64,000 nt of DNA from Dyella_A sp051962475. Its GTDB lineage: Bacteria > Pseudomonadota > Gammaproteobacteria > Xanthomonadales > Rhodanobacteraceae. The DNA lies in the NCBI RefSeq assembly GCF_051962475.1, contig NZ_JBQCCF010000020.1:62001-126000 (forward strand). Direction: 5' to 3'. The translations under genes were made by a program, and so were the position numbers. How positions within the stretch are numbered: position 1 is the first letter of the stretch; every line of letters begins with the position of its first letter. Positions 27,462 to 34,632 of the stretch are shown here, piece after piece. Under the pieces are notes generated by a model. It was not told the origin of the DNA, did no database searches, and saw nothing but the letters and a program-made list of their open reading frames with translations.

Positions 27462-28320
27462 TTTTGTAGGGCGTCAGCTTGTCGGCTGGAACCACGTCCG
27501 GAGCCGTGCGGCCGAGCTCGAACTTGTCGAAGCCCGGAGTGAAGATGTCGTTGACGATCGGGATCTTGCCGAGGATGTTGATTACCTTGTTGGTGACGTC
27601 GTCGAAGCTGCTGCCCAGCCACGTGGTCGGCACCAGCGGGCGGATGATGTGGCGCACGGTGCGGTCGCCGCCGGTGTCCTTGCCGTCGAGATTCTCGCCC
27701 GCGCCGGCGGCGTCCCAGGTGTCGGCCAGCAGCACGGTGCGCGCGGAAAAATCCAGTTGCATCGTGTCCAGCGGGTCGAGAAAGGCGAGCGGGCTGCCGT
27801 TGCTGCCGGTGATCTTTTCCGGTCGCGCGTGTGCTTCGGCGGTCACCAGCCCCTTCGTGTTGGGCGGCAGGTTGCCGAGCGTCTTCGCCGCCTTGCCGAC
27901 GATCGCCATGGCCTTGTCGAGATAGCCCGGCGAGGATTCCTGCTTGTAGACGTTGAGCGACAGCGCCTGCGGCTTGAGCAGTTCCTGGCCGGCGAAGGTG
28001 GTGAGCAGGCTGTCGCCGAAGTGCGTCGGCGCCGCGCCGGTGCTGGTGAGCTTGTCGTGCGCATCGGCGAACTGCCAAGCACGCAACTTGCGCTCGGTGG
28101 TACTGCGGTTGGGCAGACCCTGTCTGGCCAGGGCGGGGTCGACGGTGGCGGCCCAGGCCGCCTGCCGCGCCGCGGCCTGGGTCTGCTGTTTGATATGCAT
28201 GTATTGGCCGAGCAGGGTCACCCCGACCGCCAACGGCACCAGCACGATCAAGGCGATCGCCATCTCGATCAGGCTCTGCCCGTGCTGGTGGCGCACGAGC
28301 CGGTGCGACCGCGGTTTCAT
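27451..28320 (-). CDS. TadE-like pseudopilin
   Basis: The 289-residue protein starts with HQHGQSLIEMAIALIVLVPL, a TadE-type prepilin-like motif with Glu +5, followed by one membrane helix. The large periplasmic domain ends in DKLTPYKNGR. Start 28320 sits in an ATGA overlap with the upstream lipoprotein gene. Together with the TadG-like protein it probably forms a minor pilin complex. Residues beyond 50 have no recognisable domain. Confidence 0.78.
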   Translation of the reverse strand: MKPRSHRLVRHQHGQSLIEMAIALIVLVPLAVGVTLLGQYMHIKQQTQAAARQAAWAATVDPALARQGLPNRSTTERKLRAWQFADAHDKLTSTGAAPTHFGDSLLTTFAGQELLKPQALSLNVYKQESSPGYLDKAMAIVGKAAKTLGNLPPNTKGLVTAEAHARPEKITGSNGSPLAFLDPLDTMQLDFSARTVLLADTWDAAGAGENLDGKDTGGDRTVRHIIRPLVPTTWLGSSFDDVTNKVINILGKIPIVNDIFTPGFDKFELGRTAPDVVPADKLTPYKNGR

Positions 28321-29153
28321 GGCGCCTTGTCCATCGCGATACCGGACGGACGGCTGAACACGCCGTCGTCGAAGCGCGTGCCGACCGTCATCTTCTGCGT
28401 GGACAGGTACTGGCCGTCGCCGCCGTCGGCGGGCTGGGCCGACAGCACGATGCTGTCCATCTGCGGCATGGCGTACGGGCCGTTTTCTACCGCGGTGCCG
28501 AAGCCCCACTTGGCGCCACCGGTCCACACACAGAGCTCCTCCAGAACGTTGCGTCGACGCGTGCATGGCTGGCCGGCCTCGGTTTGCTGGCCGGCGTCCT
28601 GCGCCATGAGATCGGCATGCCCCTGCTGGCGCAGTTGCGCCGCGACTTTCGCCTTGAGGTCATCATCGGCCGGGGCGGGGGCCTGCTCCTGCGGCGCACG
28701 ACGCATGGGGGCGTCTGGATGGAACCGGCCGGTGTGGCGGTCGAGGTCGATCGTCTGGGTGCCCTTGGCGTCGACGATTGTCAGGGATTGGCGATGCACC
28801 GGCTTGAACAAGCACATCTGGTCGACGTCGTAGCTCCAGCGGTCCTCACGCACCGTCATGCGATCGCCTTCGTACCAGGCTTCGATGTAGGTGCGGCCCA
28901 GCTTGCCCGCGCTCTCCTCATCGAGCGGCCTCACCGGCACGCTGCCCTGGCGGCAGTTGGCCAGGGCATCCCGGTACAGCTTTTCCTGCGGCACCTGCCC
29001 GTCCTTCTTGTCGATCAGCGTCTGCTGCAGATGGATCGGGGGAGCGTCGGCGGCAGCCGTCGAAGGGCTGTCCACACCGCTCTGCGCCGAGCTGGAGCAG
29101 GCGGCCAGCGCGAACGGAAGGAGCAGCAAGGGGAATGGATTCGTTCGGATCAT
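28317..29153 (-). CDS. Lipoprotein of unknown function in the Tad locus
   Basis: The 278-residue protein has a lipobox (LPFALAAC, Cys18). The mature part includes TYIEAWYEGDRMTVREDRW, a stretch rich in Gln/Asp, and several cysteines (YDVDQMCLF, TRRRNVLEELCVW). No family is recognised. It overlaps the TadE-like gene downstream by 4 bp and follows the TadG-like gene by 19 bp. It may be a periplasmic or outer-membrane accessory of the pilus. Confidence 0.75.
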   Translation of the reverse strand: MIRTNPFPLLLLPFALAACSSSAQSGVDSPSTAAADAPPIHLQQTLIDKKDGQVPQEKLYRDALANCRQGSVPVRPLDEESAGKLGRTYIEAWYEGDRMTVREDRWSYDVDQMCLFKPVHRQSLTIVDAKGTQTIDLDRHTGRFHPDAPMRRAPQEQAPAPADDDLKAKVAAQLRQQGHADLMAQDAGQQTEAGQPCTRRRNVLEELCVWTGGAKWGFGTAVENGPYAMPQMDSIVLSAQPADGGDGQYLSTQKMTVGTRFDDGVFSRPSGIAMDKAP

Positions 29154-29172
29154 GTGTGCCTTGGTGGGTCGG

Positions 29173-30714
29173 TCAATGCTTGCTGGGGATACAGGGAGCG
29201 ACGGCGCCATACGAGACAGCGACCTGCTGGCGCACGGGGCAGGGGGTATCGATCAGTCGTGCCTGCCAGTACGGGCTGAACAGATTGCCGAGCTCGCGGC
29301 GCGAATCGACGAGGTTGGGGAACAGGCTGCGCGGGCGGCTGAAATACACCTGCGCCGTCGACAGTGCGGTCATGTCGTCCGCCACGGTCTTGTCGGGCGC
29401 CTCGAAGTCTGGCGGGCCACCGATGCCTGGCACGTTGTTGGAGGTGTGCACGGTCTTCATGGGCTGCTCCACCAATACGGTGAAAACTGGGCCGACCCGA
29501 TCGGTATCGTCGCCCTCGTCGTAGGGCACGACGGCCTTGCCCGTGTCGATGTCCTCGTAGGGAGCCAGGCCGGGACTGCTGCCGGGTGCGTAGTCGCGGA
29601 TGAATGCCTTGTCGTTGCCGTCCATCGCCGGCGAAGACAGGGCCTTGCTGCTTGCCTTGCCGTTGTCCAGAGCACCGGCATAGCGCTGGTAGTGGCCGCG
29701 ATCGGTCTGGTAGGGCGAATCCCACCCGCGGCCGCGGTTGAAGCCGGGGCTGGCCGTCGAGCGGAATGACTGGCGCCAGCTCTCAGGTACCGCCGCCGCG
29801 CCGCCCCAAGCCATCGGAACGTTGATGAAGATTGGAAAGCCAACCTTCACGTTGAGTGTGTCCACGCCGACCCAGTGCTGGTAATCGACCAGGTCGGTAC
29901 CGCCGCGCTTGTGCAGCGGCCCGATGCCGCCGTTGCGCTCGCGCGAGAATCCGTCGCGAGCCTCCATCACCACATTTGCGTAGCGATCGGCCCCGGCATT
30001 GGGCGTGCTGAAGTTGTGGTAGTACTCGGTAAAGCTGATCGCCTTGCGCGCATCGTTGGCCAGCAGCGCATCGCCCCGCCAGCCGATGGTGGCCTTGCCT
30101 TGCGTGTTGCGGCTGACCACGTCTCGGGCGATCTTCAGACGCTCCAGCGGCTCGGCGTTGGCGATGGTCCGCGAGGCGAGCGAGTAAGCCTCGTTGAGCC
30201 CGGCGATGACCGTGGTGGCGGTGGAAAAAGCCACCTGCATGCCGTCGCGGATCTCCTTCACCGCCGTCTTCACTTCATTGAGCGCGGTGACCACTTCCTG
30301 CAGCGCCGCGCCGACCTCGGCGCCGATGATGCTCACATCGAAGATGATCGCGATCGCCTGCACCGCATCCTTGAAGTTGTCCGTGCCGCGGTAGGTGTAG
30401 TTCATCCACGAGTACCAGCTCACCATCTGCGCGACTGCCACTTCGTTCGCCACCGAAGCGCGGTTCATGTAGGCGATGAGGTTGTAAGCGCGCGCCTGCT
30501 GCACGGCGGTGCTGTATGCCGCCGCATCGGCTGCATTGACCAGTTCGACTTTCTTGCCCACCGCCTGGCCGGTGTTGAACAGCACGATCACACCCAGGCA
30601 CAGCACGAGCAGCGCCACGATAGCGAGCACCAGAGCCTGACCACGGACGCGCCGTGGCCAGGATGATCGATGGGGCGTAAGTCCGGGCGACCCGGCGCCG
30701 AAACGAACACTCAT
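29173..30714 (-). CDS. TadG-like pilus protein
   Basis: The 513-residue protein has an N-terminal RRVRGQALVLAIVALLVLCL helix and then AVGKKVELVNAADAAAYSTAV, which matches the TadG N-terminal domain (DxAAL/AADAAA pattern). A long periplasmic region without cysteines for most of its length follows. The prepilin Glu is replaced (QALVL), as is usual for TadG. AGGGAT precedes ATG 30714; upstream in-frame sequence is shadow. It follows the pilin gene by 114 bp. Confidence 0.8.
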   Translation of the reverse strand: MSVRFGAGSPGLTPHRSSWPRRVRGQALVLAIVALLVLCLGVIVLFNTGQAVGKKVELVNAADAAAYSTAVQQARAYNLIAYMNRASVANEVAVAQMVSWYSWMNYTYRGTDNFKDAVQAIAIIFDVSIIGAEVGAALQEVVTALNEVKTAVKEIRDGMQVAFSTATTVIAGLNEAYSLASRTIANAEPLERLKIARDVVSRNTQGKATIGWRGDALLANDARKAISFTEYYHNFSTPNAGADRYANVVMEARDGFSRERNGGIGPLHKRGGTDLVDYQHWVGVDTLNVKVGFPIFINVPMAWGGAAAVPESWRQSFRSTASPGFNRGRGWDSPYQTDRGHYQRYAGALDNGKASSKALSSPAMDGNDKAFIRDYAPGSSPGLAPYEDIDTGKAVVPYDEGDDTDRVGPVFTVLVEQPMKTVHTSNNVPGIGGPPDFEAPDKTVADDMTALSTAQVYFSRPRSLFPNLVDSRRELGNLFSPYWQARLIDTPCPVRQQVAVSYGAVAPCIPSKH

Positions 30715-30745
30715 GCGAAATCCCTGTCTGCGCAGATCCCCTCTA

Positions 30746-30762
30746 CATCGCCGGTGGCGATG
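30746..30762. repeat. Short hairpin between pilin and tadG-like gene
   Basis: CATCGCC-GGT-GGCGATG forms a perfect 7-bp stem in the 114-bp pilin/tadG interval. A partial terminator or mRNA-end stabiliser here would leave pilin expressed above the assembly genes; this is inference. Confidence 0.35.
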
Positions 30763-30828
30763 CAGGGACGAGAGTCTCCACGGGAAAGCGCGGCCGCCGG
30801 CGCGTCGCGCCGACAAGTGCCGCTTCAG

Positions 30829-31113
30829 TTATTTCGCGGTCGTGTTGTCGTAGCTGTTGAGGGTCTTGTCCTTCGTTCCCTCGGCATGGGCCTGGTTGCC
30901 CTGGTTGGTGGCTCGATTGATGTCCTGCTTCGCAGAACTGCCCGACAGCTCGCGGGCCATGCCACCGATCTGCGCGCGGGCGGTGCCACCGAAGTAGGTG
31001 ACGGCCGCGATCGCGGCGATCGCGATCAGTGCGGTGATGATGATGTACTCGGTCATGCCCTGGCCGAACTGGCGGGACCGACGGAAAGGCTTGTGTGCGC
31101 GCAACAAAGTCAT
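30829..31113 (-). CDS. Flp-type pilin
   Basis: The 94-residue protein contains FG-QGMTEYIIITALIAIAAI. Cleavage after the first Gly puts Glu at +5 and Tyr at +6, the Flp prepilin rule. The mature protein is one hydrophobic helix plus a polar, Asn/Gln/Lys-rich tail (to YDNTTAK). It is the first gene of the Tad locus, preceded by GGTGGA and a 377-bp regulatory region, consistent with being the major, strongly expressed pilin. Upstream in-frame extension to 31218 is rejected for lack of a ribosome site. Confidence 0.82.
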   Translation of the reverse strand: MTLLRAHKPFRRSRQFGQGMTEYIIITALIAIAAIAAVTYFGGTARAQIGGMARELSGSSAKQDINRATNQGNQAHAEGTKDKTLNSYDNTTAK

Positions 31114-31349
31114 GAGATCCACCCTCTTTCGAAGTAAACGGCAACGCCTGCCCGAGGCAAGCGTCCGACTATGAAAGGCAGTGCGTCCCCTGGTCAGTCC
31201 GATTCCTTGACCACGCACACGCGCCGGAGATGACGCTCATCCATTTGCCCATCCGGCAGTGGCCGAATCTAAAGACGATTTACGACGAGTTGGTGAAGGT
31301 GAGCGCGATTAGTTGCGAAAGCGTGATGTCTTTCACGGGACGGGAATTT

Positions 31350-31372
31350 CGCTTAAGAATTTTTCCTAAGCG
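31350..31372. promoter_or_regulatory. 23-bp near-perfect palindrome, putative operator
   Basis: CGCTTA-A-GAA-TTT-TTC-C-TAAGCG is symmetric except for one A/C mismatch per arm and the central TTT. It lies 237 bp upstream of the pilin ATG and 119 bp upstream of the OmpA ATG, in AT-rich sequence. It could also fold as an RNA hairpin, but the position between divergent genes favours a protein-binding site. Confidence 0.5.
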
Positions 31373-31457
31373 CGTACAAGCCGCCGCAGTGCGGTCAGCC
31401 TGAACGAAAACCGGAACGCGCGTCGCGGACCATCGCAACGGCAGTGCGCGCTCGGGC

Positions 31458-31463
31458 TATGGT
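31458..31463 (+). promoter_or_regulatory. -10-like box TATGGT
   Basis: TATGGT lies 28 bp before the OmpA-family ATG; no strong -35 hexamer is visible. Confidence 0.3.
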
Positions 31464-31490
31464 GTGCGCTTTTCTGCCAGAGGGAAGGGC

Positions 31491-32462
31491 ATGCGTTACC
31501 GATACCTGTGGGTCATCGCGGCATGGGTGGGTGCGATGGGGACGGTGTGCGCGGCGGACGTGCCGGGCAGTCGCGATCACCCGATGGTCTCGCGTTTCGC
31601 CGGCTCCACGATCGGCGGCTACCAGCAGCTGGACTACGGCGTGGCCGTGCTGCCGCTGGGCCGCGCGCAGTCCAATGGAGTGGCCAAGGCCGATCACGTC
31701 GAAGGCAAGATCACCCGCATCCTCTATGTGGCGCCCGCCGGTAAGACGGGTGTCGAGGTGTTCCGCAACTTCGAGGATGCCTTGGAGCAGGCGGGCTTCA
31801 AGACGCGCTTCGCCTGCGATGGTGACGATGGGGCGCATGGCTGCGGCGGCATGGATTTCGCCGAGGCGGTGGCGGGCCCGCTGTACGACCCGATGCGTGC
31901 GCGCAACCTGATGGTGCAGACGCTGGATTCGGTAGACGGCGACGTGTACGCATTGACCGCACGCCTGGAGCGCTCGGCCGGCAAGGTCGATGTGTCACTG
32001 CTGGTCGGTCAGAACGAGGACGAGCCGGTCGGCGCGTTGCTGCAGGTAGTCGAGGCGCAGCCGATGCAGACCGGCGAAGTGACGGTCGATGCCAAGGCGA
32101 TGAGCCGCGGGCTGGCGCGCGATGGCCACATCGCGCTTTACGGCATTCATTTCGCCAGCGATAGCACACGGCTCGAGAAGGGTTCCGACGCCACCCTCGT
32201 GCAGATGGCGGCACTGCTCAACGCGCAGCCCTCGCTCAAGGCCTACGTGGTCGGACATACCGACGATACCGGCAACCTAGCCCACAATCTCGCGCTGTCG
32301 CAGCAGCGCGCCGAGGCGGTGGTGCAGGCGCTCACTGCGCACTACGGCATTGCGCCCGTGCGCCTGGCAGCCAAGGGGCTGGCCTCCTACGCGCCGGTGG
32401 CGAGCAACCACGATGCCGCCGGCAAGGCCAAGAACCGCCGCGTCGAACTGGTCGAACAGTAA
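31491..32462 (+). CDS. OmpA family outer-membrane protein
   Basis: The 323-residue protein has a signal peptide (MRYRYLWVIAAWVGAMGTVCA), a ~190-residue N-terminal domain of unknown fold, and a C-terminal OmpA peptidoglycan-binding domain (residues about 215-323). GIHFASDSTRLEKGSDATL, GHTDDTGNLAHNLALSQQRAE and NRRVELVEQ are visible. It should anchor the envelope to peptidoglycan via diaminopimelate. GAGGGAAGGG precedes the ATG. It leads a plus-strand group of three closely spaced genes. Confidence 0.88.
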   Translation: MRYRYLWVIAAWVGAMGTVCAADVPGSRDHPMVSRFAGSTIGGYQQLDYGVAVLPLGRAQSNGVAKADHVEGKITRILYVAPAGKTGVEVFRNFEDALEQAGFKTRFACDGDDGAHGCGGMDFAEAVAGPLYDPMRARNLMVQTLDSVDGDVYALTARLERSAGKVDVSLLVGQNEDEPVGALLQVVEAQPMQTGEVTVDAKAMSRGLARDGHIALYGIHFASDSTRLEKGSDATLVQMAALLNAQPSLKAYVVGHTDDTGNLAHNLALSQQRAEAVVQALTAHYGIAPVRLAAKGLASYAPVASNHDAAGKAKNRRVELVEQ

Positions 32463-32494
32463 GCTCCCTTTTCCATCCCGCACGAGGAATCACG

Positions 32495-33028
32495 ATGCGA
32501 CCAACCCGCATGCTCATGCTCCCCACGCTCCTTGCCCTGCTGCTGTCTGCCAACTCGGGCGCGGCATTCGCCGCTGATGCGCCGTCGGCGGCGGACATCG
32601 CGGCGATGCGCAGCTTCACGCTGGATGAGACGTTTCTTCAGCACTACATGGACGCCAGTGACGACATCGCGCGCGATCCCTGCCGGCTCGGCATGATCGA
32701 TCTGTTGAAGGGTGGCGACTCGTTCACCTCGATCGACCAGGCGGCCGCGCATTACGACGCGCAACCGGGCGTGCACGCGATGCTGGCAAGCCACGGTCTG
32801 ACGGCGCGCGAGATGGTGTTGGGCATGATGACCCTCACCAGTGCGGCTGTGCAGGATGTTCGCAAGCAGCATCCGCAGGCGATGGCTGAGGGCGGCCTGC
32901 CGGTGAGCGCGGCCAACATGGCGTTCTACGACGCGCACAAGGCGCAGCTCCACCAGCACATGCAGTCGATCGCGCGCGAGCAACTGAAAGCCAACGGCGG
33001 CAAGCTTCCCGCCTGTCTGGCCGAGTGA
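32495..33028 (+). CDS. Secreted protein of unknown function
   Basis: The 177-residue product has a signal peptide (MRPTRMLMLPTLLALLLSAN, cleavage near AFA-ADA). The mature helical protein has two cysteines (RDPCRLG and LPACLAE) that could pair. Met- and Ala-rich helices dominate; I do not recognise the family. It lies 32 bp after the OmpA gene and 20 bp before the zinc-ribbon gene. GAGGAA precedes the ATG. Confidence 0.75.
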   Translation: MRPTRMLMLPTLLALLLSANSGAAFAADAPSAADIAAMRSFTLDETFLQHYMDASDDIARDPCRLGMIDLLKGGDSFTSIDQAAAHYDAQPGVHAMLASHGLTAREMVLGMMTLTSAAVQDVRKQHPQAMAEGGLPVSAANMAFYDAHKAQLHQHMQSIAREQLKANGGKLPACLAE

Positions 33029-33048
33029 CCGGGGCGACGGAGACAGTC

Positions 33049-33747
33049 ATGAGCGACGACCTGCAATTCGCGGACAACTTCCGCGATCTCAGCATCCAGT
33101 CCGGCACCGGCGCGGGCTTCCAGTTCGAGTTCTACTGCGAATGCTGCAACGACACCTGGCGCTCGCCGTTCGAGCCGTACAAGAGCGGCCGCGCCTCCGG
33201 CTGGATGCAGGAAGCCAGCGGCCTGCTCGGCAACCTGCTCGGCGGTGTCGGCTACAGCGTCGACAACGCCGTGGACGGGCTGGCGCGGGCCGGTTGGGGT
33301 ACGGCGCGTGACGACGCGTTCCGGCACGCGATCGATGCGGCCAAGCGCCATTTCCACCGCTGTGCGCAATGCCACAACTATGCCTGCGATCGCTGCTGGA
33401 GCGACGACGCCGGATTGTGCCAGCGCTGCGCTCCGGATCTGGCCGCGAGCGTCCAGGTCGCCAGGCAGGAAGGCCGCCGCGAGACGGCGATGGAGCGCGC
33501 CCGTGAGGTTGGTGCAGGCCTCGGCGCCGGCGTCGATGTCACCACCTCGCACCAGCTGGTCTGTCCGGCGTGCCACGCGGAGACACGCGGGGCCAAGTTC
33601 TGTCCGCAGTGCGGCCATCGCCTCGCCGTGGCCGCCTCCTGCGGCGGCTGTCATGCCGAGTTGCCGGCCGGCAGCCGTTTCTGTCCGGAGTGCGGCAAGC
33701 CCACCGGGGCGATGGATCCGCCTGGCATGCCGCCGCCGCCGCGCTGA
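33049..33747 (+). CDS. Multi-zinc-ribbon protein
   Basis: The 232-residue cytosolic protein contains at least four zinc-binding knuckles: YCECCND near residue 30, CAQCHNYACDRCW with LCQRCAPD near 110-135, and two C-terminal ribbons (CPACHAETRGAKFCPQCG; CGGCHAELPAGSRFCPECG). A Gly-rich segment (GLLGNLLGGVGYSVDNAV) lies between. The C-terminus resembles the double zinc ribbon (DZR) of many regulatory proteins. No catalytic motif is visible. It closes the OmpA gene group. GGAGA precedes the chosen ATG. Confidence 0.75.
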   Translation: MSDDLQFADNFRDLSIQSGTGAGFQFEFYCECCNDTWRSPFEPYKSGRASGWMQEASGLLGNLLGGVGYSVDNAVDGLARAGWGTARDDAFRHAIDAAKRHFHRCAQCHNYACDRCWSDDAGLCQRCAPDLAASVQVARQEGRRETAMERAREVGAGLGAGVDVTTSHQLVCPACHAETRGAKFCPQCGHRLAVAASCGGCHAELPAGSRFCPECGKPTGAMDPPGMPPPPR

Positions 33748-33755
33748 AACTTTCC

Positions 33756-33792
33756 GCCGCGACGCCCCGGCGCCCTGCCGGAGCGTCGCGGC
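33756..33792 (+). repeat. GC-rich 10-bp hairpin after the zinc-ribbon gene
   Basis: GCCGCGACGC (33756-33765) pairs perfectly with GCGTCGCGGC (33783-33792), with an inner CGGC/GCCG pairing. It starts 9 bp after the stop codon. No T-run follows; it is a possible non-canonical terminator. Confidence 0.45.
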
Positions 33793-33942
33793 GTGCGCTG
33801 CACGCGCTGCACGCGCGATCAGATCGGCGGGACCTTTGCGCACTGCCCCTTGAGAACTCTGTCCGGACCGGAGCCGGCCGCTGCAGCGTGCGCTGCCAGC
33901 GGTGCAGGGCCGGTCCGTCCATCGGCTTCAAGGAGTATCTAG

Positions 33943-34470
33943 GTGATTTATCTGTGCGAACGCGAGATCGGCTTCGATGCCGTGGAGATCGGCTTTCCTT
34001 CCGTGCTGGGCTGTCGGGCGATCGTGCTGGTGACGAACAACGGCCTGTTTGGCTATCACCTCAACGGCAATCTGAGCCTGGCCAAGCGGACGGCCTTGGT
34101 CAATTTCATCACCACTCACATGCACGGAGCCGGCTTTCGCACTCTGTACGCGGCCTCTGCCGGGGCCGGGCTCGCCGCCGACCACAACGAGCTGCGCGAC
34201 GTCGCTGCGGCGCTGGGCTACACCGGATCGATCTACTGGGCCAGCCTGCCGCCGGGTGGTTCGGTCTACGTGCATTTCCAGGACATCGACCACAACACCT
34301 GTGCGATCACCTCGCGCGCCTGGAACGATACGGTGGACAACGTGCCGGGCAACAAGGCGGCCTATGTCGCAGGCCCCGATCGCGCGGTGGCCAATGGCGG
34401 GGCAAACGCGAACATGTTCATCAACGCGAGCACCGCGGGCCTGAAGGCGGTCTACCCTACGAAGCTGTGA
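33943..34470 (+). CDS. Orphan protein, GTG start
   Basis: The 175-residue product has no signal peptide and no family I recognise. Visible patterns are alternating strands (EIGFPSVLGCRAIVLVTNNGLFGYHLNG), a helix with FITTHMH, and SIYWASLPPGGSVYVHFQD. The start is GTG at 33943 because AAGGAG lies 7 nt upstream and no ATG is available nearby. A conserved-looking Cys (GCRAIVL) and His (FGYHLNG) could be catalytic, but this is speculative. It stands 195 bp after the zinc-ribbon gene. Confidence 0.65.
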   Translation: MIYLCEREIGFDAVEIGFPSVLGCRAIVLVTNNGLFGYHLNGNLSLAKRTALVNFITTHMHGAGFRTLYAASAGAGLAADHNELRDVAAALGYTGSIYWASLPPGGSVYVHFQDIDHNTCAITSRAWNDTVDNVPGNKAAYVAGPDRAVANGGANANMFINASTAGLKAVYPTKL

Positions 34471-34632
34471 TGTGTGAAGGGTGGCGGGCGCATCGCCCGG
34501 ACGCGTGGCTCGGGTGAGGTGGGTCGCGCTTTCGTGCGCCGGATGGTCGACGCGGCGGCGCTTTCACTGCACTCTTCTCCCGGCGCCATCCGGCGCGAAG
34601 GGGAGTTGCGTAAGTGAAGTGTGCCGTCTGTG

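Larger units (their letters stand above)
31114..31490. other. Divergent regulatory region between Tad locus and OmpA gene
   Basis: 377 bp without a gene and noticeably richer in A+T than the flanks. It contains the palindrome at 31350-31372, a GAAAG..CTTTC dyad (31317-31334) and a TATGGT box (31458-31463). This is the likely control point for pilus genes (minus) and the OmpA gene (plus). Confidence 0.55.
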
